From Brachynemurus nebulosus (lineage: Eukaryota; Arthropoda; Insecta; Neuroptera; Myrmeleontidae), in the NCBI GenBank assembly GCA_035578155.1, contig JAPWDM010000006.1, positions 12,106,305 through 12,170,304 of the forward strand: a stretch of 64,000 nucleotides of DNA, given 5' to 3'. The translations under genes and the position numbers were made by a program. The notes under the pieces were generated by a model, which saw only the letters and a list, made by a program, of their open reading frames with translations, had not been told where the DNA came from and made no database searches. Positions 1 through 11,669 of this stretch are shown here, piece after piece (position 1 is the stretch's first letter; each line of letters starts with the position of its first letter).

Positions 1-1282
1 TTACGATCTGGATAGAAAATTTCGGAAGATATTTTCTATAATCAAAATATATCTAGATTTTCATTTCATTTCATTAACTAGGAAGTCTCTACTTTCTCTA
101 CTTTAATTTTGTTTTTGAGTTTGCGAAAATTTGGTTGTCAATACAATCTAGCCCAAGGTGCATTTTGCCCAAACTTACGGTTGAAAAGTTATAGGAGGAG
201 AGAGGCAAAAATAAGTTAATTCTAAAACTCAATATTTCGGGCTAGCGAGGTTTAAAAATAAAAAAAAAAATTAAAAGCAACATTTTAAGAGCCCTTTCTA
301 ACGATATCATAGGGAAACAAAATTTTTATCCTCACTTTACAAAAAAAAAAAATTTGGACAAAACTATAAGTGACCCAAGATTTTTCCTTCGGAACCCGTA
401 AAAATATATATGAATCCTTTGAATTTTGGAAACAATTATCTTTCAGTGGATAGGTGAAATCAAAAATTTGTTCAGTCAAGTACTAAAAATAAAATATATT
501 ACCCGTGTAGTAAATTCGGAGTACCTATATATGTATTTTTATTATTTGAATTGTGCCATTATATTTGAAATCCTCTAAATAAATTGAAAATTAAAAGGTT
601 AAATGATTAAATTAAAGATCGTATTTAATAATATCGACACAAATATATGTATATGTGTATATGTACATATGTATGTGTGTATGTATGTATATATATATAT
701 ATACGTATGTAATATTTGTCAAAAACTAAAATGACTTTACCACTAACTTGATGGACGAATGATAGCAAAACTTAGCCAAGCATGCTTCTTAGGCACTGGC
801 ACTTGCGAACTGGTGTGTCGACGATTCGAATCCCGTGGCTAACTATGTTCGTAAGCGTTTTCTTCAGTTTCTTTTTAAAATTCCGCAGCTAAATATTGGA
901 AAAGTCAGCTACAGACTTTCACACCTTCCAAATCCTGACCCTCCGTCACTTTTTTGGTCCGTCACTCACATTATAAAAGTGTATATGTAGATGTTATAAT
1001 TGGAATAAAGTATACAATTAATGATGTGCGTGGCGTCTGTTATAGACAAGATGTTTTTAAAAATATTTTCCTAAGGGTGAGCTTGAGATGTTTAAGAAGA
1101 GATATAGTCGACCGAACTTATCCTACAAAATTCCTTCAAACACTGCCTACAATCAACTTTAGTCTTGATTTTGCAATTTTGTGAGATTGAGACCACCAAG
1201 ATTCAAGTGATAAAGACCAAAAAGGGAGCGAGATTTTTGTAAAAAGACAGGAAATAAGTTTTTAAAAAAAGTCCAATATGTC
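1..1282. other. Intergenic AT-rich DNA, no gene seen
   Basis: No open frame here resembles a known protein; the short frames are AT-rich noise. A degenerate GTAT/TA simple repeat lies at about 640-705. A stretch at 766-845 has a weak tRNA-like look (box-B-like TTCGAATCC) but does not fold as a tRNA. Confidence 0.6.
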
Positions 1283-1834
1283 GCATTAATTGAAGATGTG
1301 AGTGGATGAAGGTGTTATGTAACATTTTTAAAAAAATTTATTTTTTGCAAAATTTTGAAATATTCTATGCTAAAGTATATACCATGTGAGTTTTTTGAGA
1401 GTTGCAATTTTTATTACAACCAAATTTGTATGATAGAAATGGTATTGGAAAAGGTTCTTTTCTTGGATGTAAGAGAAATGTAACCAAGAAAAACACTATC
1501 GGTTGAAGTAACCTCAAGTATATATGCATATTTTTACCACCTAATTGATAAATTAAAGGAAAATTAAAAAATTAAACTTTGATAGAAAAATTTTTTTGGC
1601 TCATTTATGTTGTTAATTAATGCATTAGATCAGTTTTATGGAAAAATTAATATATAGTCTTATTTAAATATCTATAGGTAAGTTTGTATCGTAGCTCGAA
1701 AACCATAAGAACTATATAAAGCTCCTGACTATAGCAATATGTAAACAAAAACTTTCAAATGATTCTACTGTAAAATTATAAATTTAAAAAAATGTTACAT
1801 AACACCTTCATCCACTCATGTCTTCAATTAACAC
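1283..1834. mobile_element. MITE-like element with ~50-bp terminal inverted repeats
   Basis: About 50 bases at 1283-1335 recur inverted at 1783-1834 with a few mismatches; both arms contain the words TTAATTGAAGA and GAGTGGATGAAGGTG. The 450-bp interior has no coding frame. This fits a non-autonomous DNA transposon. The superfamily is not identifiable because no clear target duplication was found. Confidence 0.6.
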
Positions 1835-1999
1835 GCTACCTAGAATTTTTAAAAATTTCTTAAAAATCGTCAGTATTTTTGAACAAGAACAAATTCAAGA
1901 TTGAAGTCAAAACAAAGATTCCTAATACTTATAAGGAGAAAACCAAGCCCAATTTGAAACGATTTTTTAACCCAAACAGGTTAAACCGTTTTGAAAACT

Positions 2000-2323
2000 A
2001 AATACCCCTGTCGCAGCATCCTGCATAGGTAATATAGCGAATTTCCATTTACAAAAGTACGTTTTATTCGGAAACAAGTTGATATAGAGTAATTGTAAAT
2101 AAAAAAACCTTCTTTTTGTGATTTTTCCGCCTCATTCCGCCAAATTTTTCTTGTGAAATGAAATTTTTCGTGAAAAAAATTTAGCGGAATGAGGCGGAAA
2201 AATCACAAAAAGAAGGTTTTTTTATTTACAATTACTCTATATCAACTTGTTTCCGAATAAAACGTACTTTTGTAAATGGAAATTCGCTATATTACCTATG
2301 CAGGATGCTGCGACAGGGGTATT
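2000..2323. repeat. Long near-perfect palindrome (~150-bp arms)
   Basis: The arm 2000-2150 is repeated inverted at 2172-2323, with one mismatch seen beside the ~21-nt loop. The outer ends read AATACCCCTGTCGCAGCATC and its complement. The same terminal words occur at 34964-34999, so the palindrome is made from two head-to-head copies of the end of one dispersed repeat family. Confidence 0.85.
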
Positions 2324-2429
2324 TTAAATAAATATTAAAGCATCAACACAAAAAGTACTTGGCTCCATTTTTACAGATATCTCCATAAAATAATAAATTG
2401 ACTTTTTTTTCTTATTTTCTCAAAAACTA

Positions 2430-2686
2430 GCTAACCTAGAATAATAGTTCAAAAACCTTTTTTATGTGATTTTTTCCGTCTTTGCAATGGTGTAAAAAAA
2501 TGTGGCAAAAAATTTTAAATTATAGCAAATTTTGGCAAAAAACTAATTTTTTGCAAGAACAAAAACCATGCTCCTGGCATCCGATGTGTCTGGCTGAAGA
2601 ACTCATCCAAGATTTTTGGACTACCAACGTTCTCACCAAGTTTCGTAAACCTAGGACATTTCGTTCGAGAGTTATCGTGCTGATAC

Positions 2687-2765
<79 letters not shown>

Positions 2766-2856
2766 AATTTTAGTGAATATTATTTTCGGTTTCTAGAGAC
2801 CTCAAACCAAATTTCTGTCGCGTCATGAGACCTACTGTAAATTCGCTAGAACAAAC
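2430..2856. repeat. Dispersed repeat copy carrying a TA microsatellite
   Basis: This copy shares long stretches, inverted, with 33440-33565 and 34645-34997. Shared words include ACAAAAACCATG, CGAGAGTTATCGTGCTGATA and TCATGAGACCTACTGTAA. The copies also share a TA array at the same internal position, so the array belongs to the family. An apparent frame through it is only a translation of the repeat. Confidence 0.7.
2688..2761. repeat. (TA)n microsatellite
   Basis: Uninterrupted alternating TA of about 70 bases, inside the dispersed repeat copy. Confidence 0.95.
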
Positions 2857-4317
2857 CTAAAACAAAGTAGAAAAAGACACGAGATCATTCCGAACATATA
2901 GTTCTATAACATTTTAGTTTTGAACAGACAGTAAATACGTATATATAGCTCTAACTCTGTTGCCATGTAGGAAAAAGGGCACAATATGTACCCAGAATGG
3001 ATGGTTAAATAAATAGAGGTAATAAACGTAATAAGAAATTTGCCAGTGGCTACGTTTTTTAATCTTTGATAGCGGACACAAAATGAAGAAATTAATAAAT
3101 GCTCCGTGAAAATGTAAACAACCCTCACAGTTAGTCACATCATCAAAAGATAGTTACTTCTCTACCCTCCCACCATCAAAAAAAAAAAAAAAAAATGGTT
3201 AATATCATTTTATTAGAGTAATTAGTTATCAAGCATCGTTCTATTAGTATATTAGACAATGGCAAATAATTTTCTAACTGCAGTTGCTAATTTGAACGTT
3301 CTTAGAGCAGCGGGATGCATCGGTTAATTATATAAATATACATTTTTTTTTCGGGTTGGCGGCGGCATTTTAATTCTATTCATTCACTCATTGTTACATA
3401 ATTAATAAGTTAGATGTTTAAAAACGTTAATTAACTTAATAATAACTTATCAATAAATCAAGCTGTCAGAAATTTTTACTACTGCACGGACCCGCCGTGG
3501 ATTATACAACTAAAAATGAAACAATACAATTGTTGTTAATTTTGTTCGATTGGAATTATTGTTGGGGATGGAAACAAGTTCCGACACGTAAATAATATTA
3601 AGTGGAATTTCTGAACAAAATTATGTCTAAACTGAAAGTTTTGGTTAGCTTGCCACTTTTTCACACAGTATATAATTACTTTATCATTCTAGAGCCAATC
3701 CGGACAGTGATACGGACTTTAAATCATTTTTGAAGTGACTGGCGGATAAGGAACGAATGCATTTGTAACCATTTTTACAGAGAAACTCTTATCACTAACC
3801 ATCTAAAATTGTGTAGGGCATTCCATAATTTCGCTTTTTCTCACAAGCGATTTAGTTCAGAATATTATTACGTTAGAAACACTTGGAAATGCTGCTCAAA
3901 ATACTATACAGTTTCGTGTAGGACTTGAATGTAAATTTCATCAATTTTCACCTATATTTTATTATCATACAAGTTAAATGTATAGAAATTTTTGAATGGC
4001 CGTGACTCCCACTAGTCCCATTAGTGTTTTAATTTCCCTCTTCACCACCCCTCGCCACGTCTCTTGCGCCGTCTCTTCTTTGTTGAGGAACCTATGAATG
4101 TGCTTGATGTTTTTTTTTGTTGCGTTCATTAACGCTTTTGTAATTAAATATGTCTAATTAGTTTTCTGTCAATGTTAATTTATTGCGTAGCACGTGGGCC
4201 AGTAATTAACGGAACTGCTTGCTGTATACGGTGATTTATTTCTATATAATAATATAAATAAATAATTATTAATAAATTTATTTTTTAAATATACAATAAA
4301 AAAAAATGACGTTCAGT
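2857..4317. other. Intergenic AT-rich DNA, no gene seen
   Basis: I see no coding frame, RNA gene or clear repeat apart from a poly-A run near 3178-3195. Confidence 0.55.
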
Positions 4318-4330
4318 CTTTATTGTTTTT
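4318..4330. repeat. Left target-site duplication of the compound PLE
   Basis: CTTTATTGTTTTT (13 bp) directly before the PLE end. The identical 13-mer at 11707-11719 directly follows the other end. Penelope-like elements make target duplications of variable length, so this fits. Confidence 0.85.
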
Positions 4331-5413
4331 AATGATTTCGTTTTAACCAATTACCCAATGATTTAGGAACCGGATATTCAGGACCCCAATAATTAGAGTT
4401 GAATTCCAGAAAAACAATTTATTTTTTCATTAGTCAAATGTACATTTCGGAACATATGTCCCTTCTTCAGTGACCTATTTAACAATTAAAAATAAGTAAG
4501 TTACAATTGTGTTAGGTGTTTTGTAAAAAGAAAAAAAGATTGACAATGTATTTTTCTTTTAGTCTAATACATACATGTTATGAACATTGCATAAAGAATA
4601 AACATTTTATTTGAAATCTTAAAGGAAAGAATTTATTTAATTTCACAAAATTAACTATGGAAAATATAATAAGGTATATTGAAAAATTTTTTTGTATGTT
4701 ATAAATATTAATATTAATCGATATTTACTTATCAAATTTTATTTTATTTGTAGTGGAGGTATACACTATATGGTCTATCTATATCATTATCGATGTATAA
4801 GGGAAATTAGCAGAAAAAACCAGCTTATTTTCAGTATTAGGAATTAAAAAAAAAGTTTTTGTTTTTTAATTTAAACAAACATCCGGACAGACAATAAGAA
4901 TGTAAGTCAAAAAAGACAGAAATTATAAGAGAAAAAAGATTATAATAGAAAATTCAAGAGTTTACTCACCAAAATTTTAATTAATTATATTCAAGTTCCT
5001 TTCATTTAAAATTTTTGCATATACATTTCTGTATATTTTTGTCCAAATATGCATTTCATAAGAAAATTGTCAAAAATTGATAAACAGAAAAAACAAGGAA
5101 CTTTTTATTAAAAAGTTTTATATATATAATAATTGACTTTAAAGATATTAAACTTAATAATTAAGTCTTAAATAAAATAATATTTTTTTTAAAAAATTTA
5201 TATTGTGAGTACATTGTAATTGTACTGTTGTTTGACAGTAACTAACTGTTGTAATTGGTTCTATTGTTAAAAAAACTATCGTAGAAAATTCTAGACATTA
5301 AAAGTTTTTGTTTGATGTTTGCTTTCTTTGTCTGTCCATGTTTTCTAGAATAAACTATTGTTTACTTTAAATATATTATTGATTATGTAATGCTGTCCGT
5401 GTAAACAATGCGA
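4331..5413 (-). repeat. PLE 3' region / pLTR, copy A
   Basis: This 1083-bp noncoding segment lies between the copy A stop codon and the target duplication. It is repeated at 7936-9018 and inverted at 10587-11669. Repeated noncoding flanks in direct and inverted orientation are the pseudo-LTR arrangement known for Penelope-like elements. It contains the ribozyme candidate at 4433-4474. Confidence 0.8.
4433..4474 (-). ncRNA. Candidate hammerhead ribozyme (PLE type), copy A
   Basis: On the minus strand the order is GTCA, CTGAAGA, one unpaired A, a stem-loop GGGAC-ATAT-GTTCC, GAAA, a 2-nt loop closed by A-T, T-A and G-C, one cleavage-site base, then TGAC. This gives stem I (GTCA/TGAC), stem II, a very short stem III, and both conserved core boxes CUGANGA and GAAA. 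PLEs are known to carry small type I hammerheads with a minimal stem III. The unpaired base after CUGAAGA departs from the canonical core. Confidence 0.7.
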
Positions 5414-7891
5414 TCAGTTCAAATGTTTGATGACTGGTAAATAAGATTCGTCCAAAAAGGAAGACTCAATTTGTTTATTACAGTTAGTTTTATTGTTTAG
5501 TTGGATGAAAAAACTTTCACTTAGCAATCTTTTCCTGTAGTTTGCTTCCTTATCTAAAACTTTAACTTTTTCAAAATCAAAGATGTGATCATTATTAATT
5601 GAATGTTCCGCTAAGCCTGTGGATTCTTTTCCTCTCTTTATGTCATATTTATGTTGAGTTAATCTATTATTTAATTTTTGACTAGTTTGTCCAAAATAAC
5701 AAAGGTCGCATTGTTTGCATGGAATTTTATAAATTACATTGTGCATTTGTTTATTTTCAATTTTTGATCTTTTTTTATTATATGTTGATTCTATTGTGTT
5801 TGTAAAAGAAAAAGTTACTTTGTTATCACTAAATTTTTCTATAGCTGGTTTAATTCTTTTTGTGAATCTGTTATATGGAAAGCATATTAGGTTATTATAG
5901 TTTATTTCTTTTTTATTGGAATTTGAATTAAAATTATTTGTTTCTGTAGAATTATATGCTTTATGAATAACTTTTTCTTTTATTGAATTTATTAGATTTA
6001 GTGGATAGTTGTTTCTAGTTAGTATTGATATTGCTTTTTTTATTGCATATTTTCTGTTTTTGACACTGCTTAGATGTACAGCCCTATGAAACATATTTTG
6101 TATTATATTGTTTTTTATATATTGTGGATGATTGGAATGGAAATTAATTAATCTATCTGTATAACTAGTTTTCCTGTGCCAAGTGGTATTTAAACAATTG
6201 TATTTATCTTTCTTAATTAACGTATCTAAAAATGTAATTTGATTATTTTCTTCAATTTCGATAGTGAACTGTAGGGCTGGATGGTAATTATTAAAAGTGT
6301 TTTTGATTTTTTCAATTAATGTTAATGGGGCACAAGAAAGAATATCATCTACATAGCGAAAGAAAAAAGAAGGGTCCCATTCTTTAATTTTATTTATGCT
6401 GATATTACAGAGATAGTCCATAACATAAGATGCTAAAACAGGACTCAGTGAATTTCCCATTGGACAGCCAAAACATTGTTTATAGTATTTATCTTGAAAT
6501 TTAAAAAAGTTATTTTCTACTATCAATTCTATTCCTTCAATAAAAGTTTCTTTAGTTAAGTTAGTGAATTCTTTAATTTTATTCCATTGTTTTTTAATGA
6601 TTGCTGTTGCTAATTTAATTGGAATGTTAGTATATAAAGATTTTACATCCAATGACAACAGTTTTTCTTCAGAATTTTTTAATTGTATGTTTTTAATTTT
6701 ATTGACAAATTCATATGAGTTTTTTATGGAAAATTCACTGTGTTCAGCTTCGCTAAGTATTTTAGAGAAAAATTTGGATAATTCTTGAATTGGAGATTCA
6801 ATTTGACTTACTATGGGTCTTAAAGGGATTCCCTCTTTGTGTATTTTAGGTAGAAAGTAAATTTCTGGTAATGTTTTTCCTGATTTAATTATTTTAGTTT
6901 TTGTTATGTTGTCAATGTATTTACATTTGTATAATTTTTCAGTGAATATTTTGACTTTTTTAGAAACAACTTCCACAGGGTCTTTTCTTATGTTTAAGTA
7001 TGTATTTTTGTCATTAAGATGTATTTCTGCTTTTTCATTATATTCAGATTTATTTAAAATAACTGTGCAATTTCCCTTATCTGAGACTGTAATGATAATT
7101 TCATTTTTATTATTTTTTATAAAGTTTTTGGTCTTTTTGTAACAGTTTCCAATGTATTTTTGTAATGGATCAATGTATTGGTTTTTGTTTATGTTATTAA
7201 GTAATATATTTACTATTTTTTCCTTTAAGGGTTTTTGTTTTTCTTTTGGAAATTTATCAATATTAGCTTCAATGGCTTTTAAAATATTTAAAATAGTATT
7301 TTTATTATCTTTGTGGTTAAAAATTTTATCGTCAATAACAAATTTCGGACTTATGGCAAGTATTAGTTGGACTTCATTCGGAATAATTATATTTGAATAG
7401 TTTTTAATCCATTCTTTATTGATTGAAATATTATCTATTATTTGATTTTCAAATCTATTGATTTTCTTTAACTGTTTCCGCCTGAAGCGTACATCCGTTT
7501 TGTCTATTATGCATTGAGAATCTGTCACAAGCAGACCAAAATCCTTTGTGTTCATCAAATTTATAAGGTTATTTTTAATTTTATTGATCTGTTTTATCAA
7601 TTTATTTTGTTTTATGTATAAATTATTAATAAATATTTTTGTGATTGAAACTAAAAATTTTCTTTTTGCAGATGTCAATCTTTTATTACACCCTACATCC
7701 TCTAAATATGGAAGGGATAACCTAATATTATTCTTAATAAATTTGGGAATGAAATTTTTTCTTTTACAATTTAGTAGAAAAAGAATATGATTTTTAATTT
7801 TTGTAAGTTTTACATTTATATTTATATATTCATTAATAATTTTATTGGTATAAAGGCTATACTTCCTTTTTATGTCTTTCAGGTTTGACAT
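5414..7891 (-). CDS. Penelope-like element protein: reverse transcriptase plus GIY-YIG endonuclease
   Basis: This is the retrotransposition protein of a Penelope-like element. It copies element RNA and nicks target DNA. An ATG at 7891 gives 825 residues; the frame stays open to a TTG at 7906, which I do not use. RT signatures in order: SDKGN near residue 270, LPKIHK near 347, DVKSLYTNIP near 415-424, GCPMGNSLSP near 475-484, and the catalytic YVDD at 513-516. The C-terminal GIY-YIG domain (about 718-795) has the PLE-style start YKIPC, a cysteine cluster at 725, 728 and 731, FGQT, and the conserved R743 and H747. No internal stop or frameshift is present, so the copy may be functional. Upstream in element orientation lies the copy B pLTR, which would supply the promoter. 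Confidence 0.93.
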   Translation of the reverse strand: MSNLKDIKRKYSLYTNKIINEYININVKLTKIKNHILFLLNCKRKNFIPKFIKNNIRLSLPYLEDVGCNKRLTSAKRKFLVSITKIFINNLYIKQNKLIKQINKIKNNLINLMNTKDFGLLVTDSQCIIDKTDVRFRRKQLKKINRFENQIIDNISINKEWIKNYSNIIIPNEVQLILAISPKFVIDDKIFNHKDNKNTILNILKAIEANIDKFPKEKQKPLKEKIVNILLNNINKNQYIDPLQKYIGNCYKKTKNFIKNNKNEIIITVSDKGNCTVILNKSEYNEKAEIHLNDKNTYLNIRKDPVEVVSKKVKIFTEKLYKCKYIDNITKTKIIKSGKTLPEIYFLPKIHKEGIPLRPIVSQIESPIQELSKFFSKILSEAEHSEFSIKNSYEFVNKIKNIQLKNSEEKLLSLDVKSLYTNIPIKLATAIIKKQWNKIKEFTNLTKETFIEGIELIVENNFFKFQDKYYKQCFGCPMGNSLSPVLASYVMDYLCNISINKIKEWDPSFFFRYVDDILSCAPLTLIEKIKNTFNNYHPALQFTIEIEENNQITFLDTLIKKDKYNCLNTTWHRKTSYTDRLINFHSNHPQYIKNNIIQNMFHRAVHLSSVKNRKYAIKKAISILTRNNYPLNLINSIKEKVIHKAYNSTETNNFNSNSNKKEINYNNLICFPYNRFTKRIKPAIEKFSDNKVTFSFTNTIESTYNKKRSKIENKQMHNVIYKIPCKQCDLCYFGQTSQKLNNRLTQHKYDIKRGKESTGLAEHSINNDHIFDFEKVKVLDKEANYRKRLLSESFFIQLNNKTNCNKQIESSFLDESYLPVIKHLN

Positions 7892-7935
7892 TTTAAATTT
7901 AATCAACGTAGTTTTAATTGGGATTTCAAGAGTTT

Positions 7936-9018
7936 AATGATTTCGTTTTAACCAATTACCCAATGATTTAGGAACCGGATATTCAGGACCCCAATAATTA
8001 GAGTTGAATTCCAGAAAAACAATTTATTTTTTCATTAGTCAAATGTACATTTCGGAACATATGTCCCTTCTTCAGTGACCTATTTAACAATTAAAAATAA
8101 GTAAGTTACAATTGTGTTAGGTGTTTTGTAAAAAGAAAAAAAGATTGACAATGTATTTTTCTTTTAGTCTAATACATACATGTTATGAACATTGCATAAA
8201 GAATAAACATTTTATTTGAAATCTTAAAGGAAAGAATTTATTTAATTTCACAAAATTAACTATGGAAAATATAATAAGGTATATTGAAAAATTTTTTTGT
8301 ATGTTATAAATATTAATATTAATCGATATTTACTTATCAAATTTTATTTTATTTGTAGTGGAGGTATACACTATATGGTCTATCTATATCATTATCGATG
8401 TATAAGGGAAATTAGCAGAAAAAACCAGCTTATTTTCAGTATTAGGAATTAAAAAAAAAGTTTTTGTTTTTTAATTTAAACAAACATCCGGACAGACAAT
8501 AAGAATGTAAGTCAAAAAAGACAGAAATTATAAGAGAAAAAAGATTATAATAGAAAATTCAAGAGTTTACTCACCAAAATTTTAATTAATTATATTCAAG
8601 TTCCTTTCATTTAAAATTTTTGCATATACATTTCTGTATATTTTTGTCCAAATATGCATTTCATAAGAAAATTGTCAAAAATTGATAAACAGAAAAAACA
8701 AGGAACTTTTTATTAAAAAGTTTTATATATATAATAATTGACTTTAAAGATATTAAACTTAATAATTAAGTCTTAAATAAAATAATATTTTTTTTAAAAA
8801 ATTTATATTGTGAGTACATTGTAATTGTACTGTTGTTTGACAGTAACTAACTGTTGTAATTGGTTCTATTGTTAAAAAAACTATCGTAGAAAATTCTAGA
8901 CATTAAAAGTTTTTGTTTGATGTTTGCTTTCTTTGTCTGTCCATGTTTTCTAGAATAAACTATTGTTTACTTTAAATATATTATTGATTATGTAATGCTG
9001 TCCGTGTAAACAATGCGA
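7936..9018 (-). repeat. PLE pLTR, copy B (upstream of copy A)
   Basis: Repeat of 4331-5413 at an offset of 3605 bp. In element orientation it lies 37 bp plus a few bases upstream of the copy A ATG, the position of the 5' pLTR in a tandem PLE. The ribozyme candidate is repeated at 8038-8079. Confidence 0.8.
8038..8079 (-). ncRNA. Candidate hammerhead ribozyme, copy B
   Basis: Same 42-nt motif as at 4433-4474. Two motifs in tandem on one strand mean a read-through transcript could be cut on both sides of a 3605-nt unit containing the copy A gene. Confidence 0.7.
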
Positions 9019-9930
9019 TCAGTTCAAATGTTTGATGACTGGTAAATAAGATTCGTCCAAAAAGGAAGACTCAATTTGTTTATTACAGTTAGTTTTATTG
9101 TTTAGTTGGATGAAAAAACTTTCACTTAGCAATCTTTTCCTGTAGTTTGCTTCCTTATCTAAAACTTTAACTTTTTCAAAATCAAAGATGTGATCATTAT
9201 TAATTGAATGTTCCGCTAAGCCTGTGGATTCTTTTCCTCTCTTTATGTCATATTTATGTTGAGTTAATCTATTATTTAATTTTTGACTAGTTTGTCCAAA
9301 ATAACAAAGGTCGCATTGTTTGCATGGAATTTTATAAATTACATTGTGCATTTGTTTATTTTCAATTTTTGATCTTTTTTTATTATATGTTGATTCTATT
9401 GTGTTTGTAAAAGAAAAAGTTACTTTGTTATCACTAAATTTTTCTATAGCTGGTTTAATTCTTTTTGTGAATCTGTTATATGGAAAGCATATTAGGTTAT
9501 TATAGTTTATTTCTTTTTTATTGGAATTTGAATTAAAATTATTTGTTTCTGTAGAATTATATGCTTTATGAATAACTTTTTCTTTTATTGAATTTATTAG
9601 ATTTAGTGGATAGTTGTTTCTAGTTAGTATTGATATTGCTTTTTTTATTGCATATTTTCTGTTTTTGACACTGCTTAGATGTACAGCCCTATGAAACATA
9701 TTTTGTATTATATTGTTTTTTATATATTGTGGATGATTGGAATGGAAATTAATTAATCTATCTGTATAACTAGTTTTCCTGTGCCAAGTGGTATTTAAAC
9801 AATTGTATTTATCTTTCTTAATTAACGTATCTAAAAATGTAATTTGATTATTTTCTTCAATTTCGATAGTGAACTGTAGGGCTGGATGGTAATTATTAAA
9901 AGTGTTTTTGATTTTTTCAATTAATGTTAA
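9019..9930 (-). pseudogene. PLE protein, copy B, 5'-truncated
   Basis: This segment encodes the last ~300 residues of the PLE protein: the end of the RT domain after the YVDD motif, the linker and the complete GIY-YIG domain. It stops at the junction with inverted copy C at 9930. There is no native start; the first internal ATG is at 9699. It corresponds to 5414-6325 of copy A. Confidence 0.9.
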
Positions 9931-10586
9931 GCAGTGTCAAAAACAGAAAATATGCAATAAAAAAAGCAATATCAATACTAACTAGAAACAACTATCCACT
10001 AAATCTAATAAATTCAATAAAAGAAAAAGTTATTCATAAAGCATATAATTCTACAGAAACAAATAATTTTAATTCAAATTCCAATAAAAAAGAAATAAAC
10101 TATAATAACCTAATATGCTTTCCATATAACAGATTCACAAAAAGAATTAAACCAGCTATAGAAAAATTTAGTGATAACAAAGTAACTTTTTCTTTTACAA
10201 ACACAATAGAATCAACATATAATAAAAAAAGATCAAAAATTGAAAATAAACAAATGCACAATGTAATTTATAAAATTCCATGCAAACAATGCGACCTTTG
10301 TTATTTTGGACAAACTAGTCAAAAATTAAATAATAGATTAACTCAACATAAATATGACATAAAGAGAGGAAAAGAATCCACAGGCTTAGCGGAACATTCA
10401 ATTAATAATGATCACATCTTTGATTTTGAAAAAGTTAAAGTTTTAGATAAGGAAGCAAACTACAGGAAAAGATTGCTAAGTGAAAGTTTTTTCATCCAAC
10501 TAAACAATAAAACTAACTGTAATAAACAAATTGAGTCTTCCTTTTTGGACGAATCTTATTTACCAGTCATCAAACATTTGAACTGA
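9924..10586 (+). pseudogene. PLE protein, copy C, inverted and 5'-truncated, with a junction-derived ATG
   Basis: Plus-strand remnant of the PLE protein starting at 9931, in the region just after the RT core and running to the normal stop. It holds the linker and the whole GIY-YIG domain (YKIPC, the C-x2-C-x2-C cluster, FGQT). The ATG at 9924-9926 comes from the opposite strand of copy B and happens to be in frame, giving an open frame of 220 residues. Whether it is expressed is unknown; it is more likely a by-product of the rearrangement. Confidence 0.85.
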
Positions 10587-11669
10587 TCGCATTGTTTACA
10601 CGGACAGCATTACATAATCAATAATATATTTAAAGTAAACAATAGTTTATTCTAGAAAACATGGACAGACAAAGAAAGCAAACATCAAACAAAAACTTTT
10701 AATGTCTAGAATTTTCTACGATAGTTTTTTTAACAATAGAACCAATTACAACAGTTAGTTACTGTCAAACAACAGTACAATTACAATGTACTCACAATAT
10801 AAATTTTTTAAAAAAAATATTATTTTATTTAAGACTTAATTATTAAGTTTAATATCTTTAAAGTCAATTATTATATATATAAAACTTTTTAATAAAAAGT
10901 TCCTTGTTTTTTCTGTTTATCAATTTTTGACAATTTTCTTATGAAATGCATATTTGGACAAAAATATACAGAAATGTATATGCAAAAATTTTAAATGAAA
11001 GGAACTTGAATATAATTAATTAAAATTTTGGTGAGTAAACTCTTGAATTTTCTATTATAATCTTTTTTCTCTTATAATTTCTGTCTTTTTTGACTTACAT
11101 TCTTATTGTCTGTCCGGATGTTTGTTTAAATTAAAAAACAAAAACTTTTTTTTTAATTCCTAATACTGAAAATAAGCTGGTTTTTTCTGCTAATTTCCCT
11201 TATACATCGATAATGATATAGATAGACCATATAGTGTATACCTCCACTACAAATAAAATAAAATTTGATAAGTAAATATCGATTAATATTAATATTTATA
11301 ACATACAAAAAAATTTTTCAATATACCTTATTATATTTTCCATAGTTAATTTTGTGAAATTAAATAAATTCTTTCCTTTAAGATTTCAAATAAAATGTTT
11401 ATTCTTTATGCAATGTTCATAACATGTATGTATTAGACTAAAAGAAAAATACATTGTCAATCTTTTTTTCTTTTTACAAAACACCTAACACAATTGTAAC
11501 TTACTTATTTTTAATTGTTAAATAGGTCACTGAAGAAGGGACATATGTTCCGAAATGTACATTTGACTAATGAAAAAATAAATTGTTTTTCTGGAATTCA
11601 ACTCTAATTATTGGGGTCCTGAATATCCGGTTCCTAAATCATTGGGTAATTGGTTAAAACGAAATCATT
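10587..11669 (+). repeat. PLE pLTR, copy C (inverted)
   Basis: Inverted copy of 4331-5413. It is followed at 11670-11706 by a 37-bp extension that matches the bases between the copy B pLTR and the copy A coding region (7899-7935). PLEs are known to carry a short extension of this kind at one end. Confidence 0.8.
11526..11567 (+). ncRNA. Candidate hammerhead ribozyme, copy C
   Basis: Third copy of the motif, on the plus strand: GTCA at 11526-11529, CTGAAGA at 11530-11536, stem II at 11538-11551, GAAA at 11552-11555, short stem III at 11555-11562, TGAC at 11564-11567. The predicted cleavage base is 11563. Confidence 0.7.

Noticed and set aside
766..845. Possible tRNA gene or tRNA-derived SINE head
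   Set aside because: TTAGCCA and TGGCTAA could form an acceptor stem and TTCGAATCC resembles box B, but the T stem does not pair and no anticodon arm fits. At most a decayed SINE.
2482..2766. Open frame ending in an isoleucine-tyrosine repeat
   Set aside because: Translation of a dispersed repeat and a TA microsatellite; the inverse copy at 34532-34834 does the same.
6564..7790. Several plus-strand open frames across the PLE gene
   Set aside because: They are antisense shadows of the minus-strand PLE coding region, with low-complexity hydrophobic translations.
7889..7906. TTG at 7906 as the start of the PLE protein
   Set aside because: A normal ATG lies five codons downstream at 7891; nothing supports non-AUG initiation.
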